Source: Tetraselmis striata (Eukaryota; Chlorophyta; Chlorodendrophyceae; Chlorodendrales; Chlorodendraceae). Taken from it: 64,000 bases of DNA. The stretch spans positions 186,001 to 250,000 of the forward strand of contig VCJN01001012.1 in NCBI GenBank assembly GCA_006384855.1, given 5' to 3'. Each line of letters starts with the position of its first letter. Positions within the stretch are counted from its first letter, which is position 1. The translations under genes were made by a program, and so were the position numbers. Positions 1 through 9,005 of this stretch are shown here, in pieces. Under the pieces are notes generated by a model. That model was not told the DNA's origin. It made no database searches and saw only the letters and a program-made list of their open reading frames with translations.

Positions 1-369
1 CACGATGATCAGTGTGCGTAAGCATAACCACATGGACAAGATTGTGTCGGGCATAACCATGGAGCATATCACTACGACTTTTCAGGTTAGCATATGGCCC
101 CCAGGAATCGTGGAATACGCGATGGCAGTGTATAGTAAAAGGCAAGCGGAGTTGGCAGGAGTTGGCAGGCGGACTTTGGCAAGGTAGCTGCAAAGCAATA
201 TGTGTGACGTTGCCATAGCAAAAGGCAAGCGGAGTTGGCAGGCGGAATTCGACAAGCTGACTGCGAAGCAATATGTGTGACGTTGATATCCAGGCTGTAT
301 TGGGGCGAGTTTAACGGTTGGCATATGCTACGTATGCTTAATACTCAGGTATTGGCGAGTTCAAACTTT

Positions 370-2191
370 TAAACATGTATTTCTGCATATGGTATTTTGG
401 CGATGTCAATGTGATCCGCAGAGTCCACGTGTTGGTATAAGAAGTTAGCGGGTGTGAGCGGATTTGTGCCGTAGCGGGCGTCAATCGGAGTGCATGTAGT
501 TGCGGATTGGTAGAAACCGACGAGGGATAAGTTATATGGCCAGGCGTCATTACGTAACGAGCACGAGCGGAACATGTTTTGTCATAACCGAGGTGAAGCG
601 GGGAGTGCGGTCTTCCATTATTATGCGACAAAGGTCATGGGGGCGGAAAATATTGTAAATAAGAAAACGGGCAAGCCGAGGAGCGTCTAGGTGGATACGA
701 CAAGGGATGAAGTGGGCTTGTATTGTAAATGTGTATACAAGTGTGGGTGTAGCGGCAAAGATATTTCGCAGAGAGCGGCATGCCAGTGATAAACAAAGTT
801 TATGGGAAAAATTACCTAGGGGCAGATGTGTGGATGTACGGGAGACACGGAGCCTATAGGTTGTTATGAAAATTATCGCAGGTTGGCAGGTAGGCAAGTC
901 TGTGGGCAAGCCCTATTGCGCATAATGGGTCACCATATGTTTTCCAAATAGTAGTGCGTGCGGCATCGAGCAAGGTGGCCGGCAGCGCGGGTACAGTACT
1001 TCCGGAATGACCAAATCAAGACAGAATTTGTCCGAGGCGGGCAGGCATACTATCCAGCATAACCCGTTGCTGGAATTCTATTACGTGATTGCGAATACGG
1101 ATACAATAGTCGTAGTTTGCTTCGGTGGTATAGTTGTGGCGAATTGGCCGATTATCAATTCGAGATTAACTTGAAGGTGGAAGTAGTGTATGGTAAATAT
1201 GAGAGAAAATAGGGCAGCGTGTTAGTAGGTTTGTGTCAAGAAGTTGAATGTCGTGTTTTGTTAAGTATTGGCGTAAATCCGGACGACGAGACCAGGCATC
1301 GGCCATATTCTAAGAGCTTTTTATTGCAATATAATATGTCGAGCACGGGCTTCCAGGTGCGGGCGGGGGTCCGTGGTTTGCTAGGCATGGTAGTGAGTGA
1401 CGGTGGCTCGGGCGGGCAGGTGACGGAGAGTGGTATGCATAGTGTGGTCTGAGCGTGATCTAAGAACCATTTTGTATAAAGCAGCGTCATATTGTCAAAG
1501 CGTATCCATGCGAAAAAGTTCTTACTGGGCATAGGTGCCGTATTTGGCATGGGTATATCGTGAAACTTTGGTATAATAGGCGCACTGCTGTCGGAAGTGT
1601 CCCTTTGCAGTTTCCTAAAGTAGGACAGCGGTTAAGGCGTATGCATAAGCAAATATATTTTCTGTAAGTGCGTAAAAGGTAAGCCGCAAATATTATGAAA
1701 GGGGTGTGGTCATGCGATAGTATGTATATTCATTCCACCCTTACGATATTAACTGCCGTATTCCAAAAAATCGTTAATTGTGGTGCGGGGGCCAATTGCG
1801 AATGGCAACACTGCTTGGAAGGGCGTGTGCCCCGTTGGCTATGTAATGGCCCAACTATTCTTGTTGGTTAAGGCAGTTGCAGCAGTATGTGATGTTTGGC
1901 AAGCAAAACAAGCGTGGTTTTTAGGTGTATGTAGTGTTCATTGAGGGAGATACCAAATACCAAAACGTTGTCAAACCAGACAGGAATGAACGCGGTGTTA
2001 TGCGGATGCAAAATAACGTTACCCAGCATCAAGCGTTGAGTCGCCGATGGGCTATTGGACGGTCCAAATGTCATGACATGGAATTCGAAAAGGCCGAACT
2101 GAGTTTTGAACGATACTGTGTGGACATCCGTATATGTTTGATTGCAGGATGGTGTTAGCCTAAAACTCTGTCGAGGGCGGAATATATACAA
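370..2191 (-). mobile_element. Ty3/Gypsy LTR-retrotransposon fossil (pol remnants)
   Basis: Minus-strand remnants of a Ty3/Gypsy pol region. Around 1868-2191 the translation carries the reverse transcriptase palm signature: TQFGLFEFHVMTFG, then a SNSPSATQRLM stretch, then WFDNVLVFG in the place of the usual YLDDILVFS, then a helix ending in LLAKHHI. At about 550-720 the reading resembles the integrase core (a phrase like EDRTPRFTSV, compare SDRDPRFTS), and around 370-575 it resembles the region after the integrase core (YGTNPLTPANFL). RT upstream of IN on the same strand fits Ty3/Gypsy order. No LTRs or gag were recognised, so the true ends are unknown. It is clearly broken, with many breaks, and looks old. 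Confidence 0.7.
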
Positions 2192-3984
2192 TATAGCCGG
2201 ACAGCATATCTACTGTGAGTATGGTGGCGTGCGGTAATGGGAATCTTATTCGGCTGTTATATATATTTGTCGGGAGTCAATGCAAATGCGCATGCCAGCA
2301 TTGCATGTTCGGACAAATAGGATAAGTGCAGCATAAGGCGCGGAGGCGATTACCCAATAAATTATGTGTCTAAAAGGGCGCTTAATTGCGTTGTGTGTTT
2401 TTTCTGATTCGGCAGGTGCTGAGTGGCAATGTGTTTTGCCGGCGGTAGGTGGGCATCTTAGAGCAATGGTATTTCGAAGTTGAAGCCGGGGCGCTATCGC
2501 TTGAAGGGAATTTTAACGGCTGGCATACATGATTATATGTTTAAGTATAAAGATTTCAATTTGTTATAGTACATAATGAGCAGACCACTCGGTGGTAACA
2601 ACGAAAAATCGCGATTTAATTGATTGAGCAACAATGCGTCCGTTGCGTCGCACTCACGAATTACGGCGTAAGAGAAGACATCACAGGGATCCTTGTAAAG
2701 CCATGTTGTTGGCATGTATATCGCATCGGTATCAATAGAGCGGGGTTTGGCCGGATATGGGTGAAAGTGTGGCCGCCGGGAAGCGTAATTTGGGTGTTGG
2801 CAGTTTAGCTATTGGCTAGGTAGTGATTATGAGAAATGACACACGAGAACACAATGAAATTATTCTGCAAGTTGGTCAAATTCTGTAACCTCTGCTATAA
2901 ATGTGCAACTGAAATTTGCAGGACTCGGACACTAAAGGCGTATTACGGCCGCGGCGGGCATCCGTACAGTTAATAACGTGTAGGGCTGTACGGGATAATT
3001 TGATAATTTCCCAGTGGCGCGGTACATGTACCGGTATACTAGCAGGGGTGATCCCTGATACTTGTATTATTGAATATTTGCGGGCAGGCGGACCTCTAGG
3101 CGTTATTTACAAAATAGTGTGTCGCACCGCCGGAGTTTAACAGCATTTTATAAACCAATGTGGGCGGTCGGGTAATGTGTGTTTTCGCAGTACCTGACAG
3201 TAGTAAATTAGTATGCCTGACAGTAGTAAATTATTATCCGACGTAGAGGTCGTTACGGAAGCGTTTTTCGCTTGCAAAGCGGGGCTAATGGCAGTAGTAT
3301 TGGGCACATGTGTCTTACCTTCAGGCTCAAGCTCAAGAGCCTTGACGTGTTCAGGCCGCATACTGTGGCTGTGCGCGGTGGTCGCCTGCGTATCGACAGT
3401 GCTGTCCGCAAGGTAAGCATCGACGACCCAGTTGGTCGGTGGCATAGGCAGGTTGTCAGTGGCAGATTTGGCGATGTGGCCGAAATATGCGTCTGCAGGG
3501 TAATAGGGGTGAGGCGGTTTTGAACTAGATGGGGCGCTAGGACTTCCCGAGTTAGGTCGCTAACTCGCTAGGCGCTACTCGCTACAGGGTACAGTTAGTT
3601 GTCGCTAATCCTTACCTGTATCTGTAGCTAGCGGGGGAAGATAATTATGGCATGGGTGTGGCGTGTGACAGGCATGTGGCTGTAATCCCCAGTATATTGT
3701 AATTATGCTGGGTATGTTTAGCAGTCGATACTACATTAATAACTCATGAACAGTAGCATATACCACAAATCCGTATTTATCATACATGACGCAAATGCGT
3801 ACTGTGGGAGGTGAATAAACACAGTATGGCCGATATCCGATGTAGTAGACTGACTATCGCACGTCGAAACACTCGGATAGGCCGTGGTAACGCAGAAGAA
3901 AAACATTAAACGATAAGCGAACTGTAGTCGCTACCAGTAGTCGTTGATTTTCTAATTCTAATTGTTGATTTTCTATAATTCTGG
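2192..3984. other. Gene-free stretch
   Basis: No convincing gene. Short open frames here lack recognisable domains and look like chance. Part of it may be further decayed sequence of the neighbouring Ty3/Gypsy fossil, since the pol order would place its gag/protease side here, but nothing diagnostic is visible. Confidence 0.5.
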
Positions 3985-3990
3985 GGAATT

Positions 3991-4146
3991 GCCCTTTTTG
4001 TAATTCACACCAGTACCAGTAGCCGTTCATGCGCGGGCCGCTTTTAGGCGGCTTGCTGTGTTGTTTTTCTAATTCTGGGGAACTGCCCTTTTTGTAATTC
4101 ACACCAGTAGTCGTTAGGTCAGTGCCCTCTTTGTAATTCACACCAG
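3991..4146 (+). repeat. Short repeats with the TTTGTAATTCACACCAGTA core
   Basis: Three near-identical copies of a 23-base motif (core TTTGTAATTCACACCAG) start at 3991, 4085 and 4124. A fourth copy lies at 24997-25017. A stem-loop motif (GCCGC, TTTTAG, GCGGC) sits inside the array at 4035-4056, and the same pairing of motif plus stem-loop recurs at 24997-25048. This suggests pieces of one dispersed repeat family. Confidence 0.65.
4035..4056 (+). repeat. Dispersed stem-loop motif, copy 1
   Basis: GCCGC and GCGGC arms around a TTTTAG loop, followed by TTGC. Further copies lie at 25028-25048 (same strand), and at 25211-25233 and 40538-40560 (opposite strand). It resembles the terminal hairpins of non-autonomous transposons, but no partner end was found. 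Confidence 0.5.
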
Positions 4147-4277
4147 TATAGTCGTTAGGTCAGTCGCCACTCGTTAATTAATAATAACTATGGGTAGTAG
4201 CGACATCTATGAGGAACAGGGGAAACCGTCTATGGACGATATCGAACTTAAGGCGCGCGTCGCTATCCCGTACAGCA

Positions 4278-4355
4278 CCGCTACCAGTACACCGCTACCT
4301 GTATAGTGCCGCTCCGCCGCTACCAGTACACCGCTACCTGTATAGTGCCGCCCCG
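4278..4355. repeat. 39-bp tandem duplication at the left edge of the PLV block
   Basis: Two adjacent copies (4278-4316 and 4317-4355) of a 39-bp unit rich in GCTACC/GTACACC. They lie immediately outside the first PLV gene, so this may mark the left end of the integrated element. The right edge also ends in short GTA-containing repeats, but the two are not clear inverted copies. Confidence 0.6.
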
Positions 4356-4392
4356 CTATAACCCGTACGGCCGTTATTACGAGAGTTTCATC

Positions 4393-6432
4393 CTACACAA
4401 CAGCACCACTAGTGATGAAGCGGTAGAAACTGGTGTTTGACGTCGCGATCCTGATCACCACCGTCGCGTACGACACACCGAACTGTTCGACCAGAACCCC
4501 ATTCATGTTAACGTTCCCACCGAATACTCGTGTGTATAGCACGGTGTCCGACGAATCGAAGAGAGTAACCGTGATGTCGGTGATACTGTTAGCCAACTCG
4601 ATGTTGTAATTATCAAAGTAGATGGGAGTGGAGTAGGTGAACGTCACAGTGACTGGTGAATTGCCCACGAACCACGCGGCCCTGCTCCCGCCACCCTCGT
4701 CGACCAAAATGTTGCTCAAAGTCCCATACGCGTCGGGCGGCGACGACGATGCGATGACTGGGGTGATCGTTGTGGTTGTAGGTCGGACGAATGGCATGGA
4801 AGCGCAGTCGGTCAGCGCGCCGGTAACCGTGAAGTCGGGCGCGCTGCCGAAGTTCTTCCCGGCGTTCCAGTTCGCCGCCGCGCCGCTCATGTAGACGTCC
4901 GGCTGGTTGCCCGTCGGAGTGCTGCCGTCGGCGCCGAGGCTGACTGGCGCACCGGTGGCCGAGATGAACTTGCGGCGGTTGGCCTCCACACTGAGGTCAA
5001 GGTACTCGCGATTGACGTACAGTTCCGCCATGCACCCGTCTAGTGTATTGGTAACTGCACTGTACCGTCGTCCGATAGTGTACCTTGATTCGTCCCATAC
5101 GACATTATTATCCGACACGGTTTCTGTTGATAACGGTTGAAGAACGTCGTCTACGTATACCACACCCACGTTGTTTGCCGCATCCCACGCGCACAAACAA
5201 TGATGCCACTCCCCATCAGCAAATGAATTTGATGTCCATAGTTCCAGTGTGTTTGTGGCGTTGATGCGCAAGACACCGGAATTTAGGATTATCGCAAATT
5301 CGAGGACGGGCGAAGTGGTTCCCGTCGAGAAGGGATGAACACCCGTAGACGTGGTCTTGAACCAAAAAGACCCTAACCCTACCTTCGAGCTGTGTACCGC
5401 CGTGCCGGTGCCCGACAGGTAGACGGTGCCGTCGAAGTCCACCGCAGCGTTGATGTCGATCGGCCACAACTCGGGTGTGGAGCTACATCCGGTCAACGTG
5501 CCGTTCACCGTGAAGTCGCCCGCGCTGCCGAAGTTCTTGCCCGCGTTCCAATTGGCGGCTTGTCCGGACAGGTAGATGTCCGGCTGGTTGCCCGTCGGCA
5601 GGCTACCGTCGGCGCCGAGGCTGACTGGCACACCGGTGGCCGAGATGAACTTGCGGCGGTTGGCCTCCACGCTCAGGTCGATGTACTCGGGCGAATAGTA
5701 CACCTCGGCAAGACACGCGTTAAGGGAATGGTCGGTTGTACTGTCGTACCACGGGCCGACCTCGACGTCTCGTTTTGTGTACGACCCTTTGGGTACCGAC
5801 GCGGTCATCGACGGGGAGGCGTCGTCGACATAAAAATGACTCGAAGTACCGTTCCAACTCCATATCACGTGGCGCCAGGCGAGACCATCCGGAGTCGTCA
5901 TGCGTGCGAACCCCCCGGGGGTATTCAACATCAGATATCGCGTGCCGTTGTCGCTCCCTACCAATAGAGACGCTCCGGCCGCGAGATCTGCCCATGCCGC
6001 CCCCGTGGGGTCGTCGGTTCCAAAGAGACCCATGCTGACGTTGGTGTGTCGCTTGTACCAAAGTGAGATGGTCCCCGCAATTTCCGTCACCTCTGGCACC
6101 GCCAGGCTCAAATGGACGCCAGGCATCGTCCGGGATGCGTCCACCGCAGCGGTGATGTCCGGACTATATGATGACGCCGTCGTTATGGTACCCAGGTACT
6201 GATCCGTGACGTTCGAGCAGCAATCCTCGATTTCCATCCAGTAATGATACGTCGTGCCCGGCGACAGCCCTGTCCGGCTGATCGATGCCCCCGCGTACGT
6301 GATCGTCGTGCCGTCGCTGCTCGGCGTCACGCTCGCCAGGAACTCGGCCGTGATGTCGAACGACGCCGCGGTGGAGATGTCGTTCACGGTGTTGCGAAAC
6401 AGGGTGACGCGGGTGATCGTCGGGGCCGTCAT
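4393..6432 (-). CDS. Large adhesion-like protein with two LamG-type domains
   Basis: 679 residues starting at ATG 6432. Residues about 1-90 look like an FN3-type beta-sandwich. Two concanavalin/LamG-like modules follow at about 100-330 and 330-560. Each closes with nearly the same block of about 65 residues containing DLSVEANRRKFISATG, a GADGSxPTGNQPD phrase and AANWNAGKNFGSA, so the pair arose by internal duplication. The last 120 residues are Ser/Thr-rich beta sequence that may be a discoidin-like fold. No signal peptide or membrane segment is seen. In a PLV such a protein would plausibly be a capsid fibre or receptor-binding protein acting at the virion surface. That role is inference, while the LamG resemblance is visible in the pattern GxWHHCxxxWD plus VYVDD. 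It is the first of a minus-strand run of structural genes. Confidence 0.7.
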   Translation of the reverse strand: MTAPTITRVTLFRNTVNDISTAASFDITAEFLASVTPSSDGTTITYAGASISRTGLSPGTTYHYWMEIEDCCSNVTDQYLGTITTASSYSPDITAAVDASRTMPGVHLSLAVPEVTEIAGTISLWYKRHTNVSMGLFGTDDPTGAAWADLAAGASLLVGSDNGTRYLMLNTPGGFARMTTPDGLAWRHVIWSWNGTSSHFYVDDASPSMTASVPKGSYTKRDVEVGPWYDSTTDHSLNACLAEVYYSPEYIDLSVEANRRKFISATGVPVSLGADGSLPTGNQPDIYLSGQAANWNAGKNFGSAGDFTVNGTLTGCSSTPELWPIDINAAVDFDGTVYLSGTGTAVHSSKVGLGSFWFKTTSTGVHPFSTGTTSPVLEFAIILNSGVLRINATNTLELWTSNSFADGEWHHCLCAWDAANNVGVVYVDDVLQPLSTETVSDNNVVWDESRYTIGRRYSAVTNTLDGCMAELYVNREYLDLSVEANRRKFISATGAPVSLGADGSTPTGNQPDVYMSGAAANWNAGKNFGSAPDFTVTGALTDCASMPFVRPTTTTITPVIASSSPPDAYGTLSNILVDEGGGSRAAWFVGNSPVTVTFTYSTPIYFDNYNIELANSITDITVTLFDSSDTVLYTRVFGGNVNMNGVLVEQFGVSYATVVIRIATSNTSFYRFITSGAVV

Positions 6433-6453
6433 TTCTCTACATCGGCGGTTTTA

Positions 6454-7083
6454 TTACACGCTGTCGCTCACCGTCGCCGTAATCAGCACCTCGGTCTCGT
6501 CGTCGGCGCCGGCGGCCAGCGAGAAGTCCGTGATCGACGGCGGCGTGCTGTCAGCGGCCGTCGTCACGCTCGCCGGCGTAAACGCGGTCACCGCCGTGTC
6601 GTTGCCGCTGGGGTCCGTGGCCACGACCCACGCCCAGTACTCGGTGCTCGGCGCGAGGCCGGTGAAGCTGTGGCTCGTGGCGGTGCCCGCCTTCGCCACC
6701 CCGCTGGCCTTGACCGTGGCGACGTCCGGGGGCGTCGCGCTCGTGCTCTGGTACACGTAGATCGCGTTCACGCCCGCGGGGTCGTTGTCCGTGACGGAGA
6801 AGGTCAGGTCGATCGCCGTCGCGGCGGGCGTGCCGGCGGCCTGCGTCGCGCTGGCGATGGTGGGCGCGGTGGTGTCGTCCGTCGTGTAGCTGCCCGGCGC
6901 CTGGATGGTCTCGTTGGAGGCGTCGTCCACGACGCGCAACCAGTACCATAGCGCGGTGTTGGGCGTGGTGGTGTACGTGTAGCTGAAGGCCGTCCCGGAC
7001 AGGCTGCCCGTCACGTCGGTCACCGTGGCGCCGACGATCGTGTTGGTGGTGTTCACGTGGAGCTCGACCAGGGTCACGGTCAT
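6454..7083 (-). CDS. FN3-repeat protein (likely virion surface)
   Basis: 209 residues from ATG 7083. The sequence is made of FN3-like beta modules (WYWLRVVDDASNET, EYWAWVVATDPSGND), typical of extracellular or phage/virus adhesion proteins. It ends with a module of about 24 residues, FSLxAGxDxETxVLIxAT then a few residues to DSV, which is also the C-terminus of the protein at 7798-8277. It lies 21 bases from the LamG gene, with the same strand and similar beta composition, suggesting a joint role in a surface fibre. Upstream (7102-7111) is a copy of the shared CTCCCGTA motif. Specific function is unknown. Confidence 0.65.
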   Translation of the reverse strand: MTVTLVELHVNTTNTIVGATVTDVTGSLSGTAFSYTYTTTPNTALWYWLRVVDDASNETIQAPGSYTTDDTTAPTIASATQAAGTPAATAIDLTFSVTDNDPAGVNAIYVYQSTSATPPDVATVKASGVAKAGTATSHSFTGLAPSTEYWAWVVATDPSGNDTAVTAFTPASVTTAADSTPPSITDFSLAAGADDETEVLITATVSDSV

Positions 7084-7101
7084 GGGGGCGCTGCTTGACA
7101 G

Positions 7102-7111
7102 CTACGGGAGA
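7102..7111 (-). promoter_or_regulatory. Shared upstream motif TCTCCCGTAG
   Basis: On the minus strand, a T-run followed by TCTCCCGTAG lies 19 bases before the ATG of the FN3 gene. Close relatives precede the major capsid gene, the polymerase-helicase gene and, more weakly, the AT-hook gene. It may be a promoter element of the PLV. Confidence 0.4.
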
Positions 7112-7121
7112 AAAAGTCGGC

Positions 7122-7760
7122 TCAGTCCCCGTTCCTCCGGGCCGACGGGTGGCCCACCTGCGTCTGCGCCCACATCGGGATGCTCGGCGCCCAAGCGTCC
7201 AGCCGGTTCAGCCGCGCCTGGACCGTCTTGATGAAGTCCGCCTTGGAGACGTACGTTCCGTGCCCGCACTCCGTCAGCACGCGCTCCGTGTTGATGGAGC
7301 GCGCGATCTCGGCGTACTCCGCGCTGTACTTGTTGTGCTCGTTGGACTTGACCTCCAGGTTGAAGCTCCGCGCCAGCGCGCCGAGGGCGCCGCCCAGGAT
7401 GGACGCCGTGCCGGTCACGATGGGGATGGCGGCGGAATCGGGGTCGATCAAAGGCAGGATGATCGTGAAGATCCCGGCCAGCGTCGTCAGGCACACCACG
7501 CACCCGGCGCTCGCGTCGGCAAAGAGCTGGAACCGCTGGTGCGCCACCTCGTGCAGCCGCTTCTGCCACCGGCACGTGTCCCGGAAGTGGAGCAGCAGCG
7601 TCTCGTCGGTGTACACCTCGAGCGAGTGCCGGTGGTCCGTCCGGGCCGCGACGTCGACTGCCACCTCCGCGCCCTGGAGGCGGTCTTCCTCCCACGGAAG
7701 GGGCGCGGCCGGGACGGGCGGCGTGCGCGGCAGGGGCGGCGTGCGCGTGCCGGCCTCCAT
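7122..7760 (-). CDS. Two-transmembrane SLATT-like protein
   Basis: 212 residues from ATG 7760. An in-frame GTG further upstream at 7796 is possible but less likely. A proline-rich N-terminus is followed by a helical part and two hydrophobic segments (about 100-120, GCVVCLTTLAGIFTIILPLI, and about 128-145, IVTGTASILGGALGALA). A conserved-looking helix comes next, with N/H/Y residues (NEHNKYSAEYAEIARSI). This layout, two TM helices and then an H..Y..L/I..I helix, resembles the SLATT 2TM domain known from bacterial conflict systems and various viruses. In the PLV it would sit in a membrane. Pore formation or virion-membrane roles are speculation. Neighbours are minus-strand structural genes. Confidence 0.55.
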   Translation of the reverse strand: MEAGTRTPPLPRTPPVPAAPLPWEEDRLQGAEVAVDVAARTDHRHSLEVYTDETLLLHFRDTCRWQKRLHEVAHQRFQLFADASAGCVVCLTTLAGIFTIILPLIDPDSAAIPIVTGTASILGGALGALARSFNLEVKSNEHNKYSAEYAEIARSINTERVLTECGHGTYVSKADFIKTVQARLNRLDAWAPSIPMWAQTQVGHPSARRNGD

Positions 7761-7797
7761 GGGGGCGGTCTCCTGAGATTCAGCCACGAAAATCACA

Positions 7798-8277
7798 TCA
7801 CACCGAGTCCTCTATGGTCGCCTGGATCAGCACGCCGGTCTCGGGGTCCGGGCCCGCGCCCAGGCTGAACGCCGCGACGGTCGGCCCCGCGAGGACGTTG
7901 TTCACGATGGCCTGGCCCAGGCCGAGCGCCGAGAAGCCCCACGCCTCGGCCACGAACGCGTCCGGGCCCAGCTTGGAGAACACGTCGCCGCGGATCGGCT
8001 GCGGGGCCGAGCCCGCGATGTCCCACCCCTCGACATCCGGACAGCAGGCACACATCCGCTTCATGATGACCCGCCCGGAAAGGTCGACGATCAGCGGCGC
8101 CGGCCGCACCTCGGTCACGCTGCCGATGCCGACCAACGGGTGCGCGAACTCCATGCGCGAGACGGGCTCGCACAGCACGCCGGACGTCGAGAGGCCCCCG
8201 AACAGGTCCTCGTTCAGGTGCGCCGCGTACAGGGGGTGGTTGCCTCCGGACGGCAGGCCGAGGTCGAGGAGGGCCAT
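7798..8277 (-). CDS. Unknown PLV protein sharing a C-terminal tail
   Basis: 159 residues from ATG 8277. No family was recognised. The middle carries a CACC cysteine cluster (KRMCACCPDVEGWD) and a Gly/Ala-rich stretch. The last 24 residues (AAFSLGAGPDPETGV and onward to DSV) are clearly related to the end of the FN3 protein at 6454-7083. It is in the same minus-strand run as the capsid and adhesion genes, so a structural role is plausible. Upstream lies the long non-coding repeat and palindrome region at 8281-9005. Confidence 0.6.
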   Translation of the reverse strand: MALLDLGLPSGGNHPLYAAHLNEDLFGGLSTSGVLCEPVSRMEFAHPLVGIGSVTEVRPAPLIVDLSGRVIMKRMCACCPDVEGWDIAGSAPQPIRGDVFSKLGPDAFVAEAWGFSALGLGQAIVNNVLAGPTVAAFSLGAGPDPETGVLIQATIEDSV

Positions 8278-8350
8278 GGTTTAGTTATCAGTTACAGTTA
8301 TTGTTAGTCTTTTTTTCGCGCAACGGGGTTCAGTCTTCGACGGGGGGGCA

Positions 8351-8439
8351 AGCGCACGCAAAGCGCACGCAAAGCGCACACAAAGCGCGCAAAGCGCACG
8401 CAAAGCGCACACAAAGCGCGCAAAGCGCACGCAAAGCGC
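8351..8439. repeat. AGCGCACGCAA tandem array
   Basis: About eight copies of an 11-base unit AGCGCACGCAA with 9-base variants (AGCGCGCAA), partly arranged as 11+11+9. Related AAAGCGC words recur at the outer ends of the palindrome at 8831-8990. It lies between two minus-strand PLV genes. A role as binding site, origin or packaging signal is possible but unproven. Confidence 0.75.
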
Positions 8440-8527
8440 GCGGTCGCCGGGCCCAGGGTGGGGTGACTTCCCCACCCCTGGTTCGGACACCGACAATGCG
8501 GTGTCGTTTATGTAGGTTCAATGCGGT

Positions 8528-8656
8528 GTTACCGAGGGTGGAGAGGGTGGACTGACCACGCCCCAACCTGTCTCCGCCGATAGATGCCTACAGCCCCTTG
8601 TTAATTTTATAGATTGTTTGAAGTAAATCTAGTCCACCCTCTCCACCCTCGGTAAC
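8528..8656. repeat. Perfect 25-bp inverted repeat
   Basis: Positions 8528-8552 and 8632-8656 are exact reverse complements (the arm begins GTTACCGAGGGTGG), separated by 79 AT-richer bases. It lies within the only large non-coding gap of the structural gene run. It could form a stem-loop or mark the ends of a tiny inserted element. Confidence 0.85.
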
Positions 8657-8830
8657 TAGTGTCATTTCATTTGCTCGCAAAGCGGAATTCACGGTATGGC
8701 AAAAGGTGGTGGGGAGGGTACCCCACCCTGGGTCCGGTCCGGTCCCACCCTGGGTCCGGGGGCGGCCGCGGCCGCCAAACCTCGCGACATCGACAAGATG
8801 CGCCTCGGAGCCCAGTCCACGAACGGCAAA

Positions 8831-8990
8831 GCGCGCGAAAGCGCACGTGTCTCTCCCCCCCGGAGGGGGGGGGGCGGGTGACCACTAAAGTACGTACTCT
8901 CATCACCTCTCTTAAAAAAGGAAGAACTCAGAGTACGTAGAATGGTGGTCACCCGGCGACGCCGGGGACAGACACGTGCGCTTCGCGCGC
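8831..8990. repeat. Long imperfect palindrome, arms about 60-70 bp
   Basis: Left arm 8831-8900 and right arm 8931-8990 are near reverse complements. The outer part pairs around GCGCACGTGTCT, the inner parts around CGGGTGACCAC and TACGTACTCT, with a small mismatched G/C bulge between them. The spacer of about 30 bases at 8901-8930 is A-rich. It lies just past the 3-prime end of the minor capsid gene and could act as a strong terminator, replication origin or packaging structure. Confidence 0.8.
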
Positions 8991-9005
8991 TCAACCACGC
9001 TAAAC

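Noticed and set aside
3137-3445. Minus-strand frame upstream of the Ty3/Gypsy RT remnant
   Set aside because: Its position would suit gag or protease, but no CCHC knuckle or DSG motif is visible, so the fossil was not extended to it.
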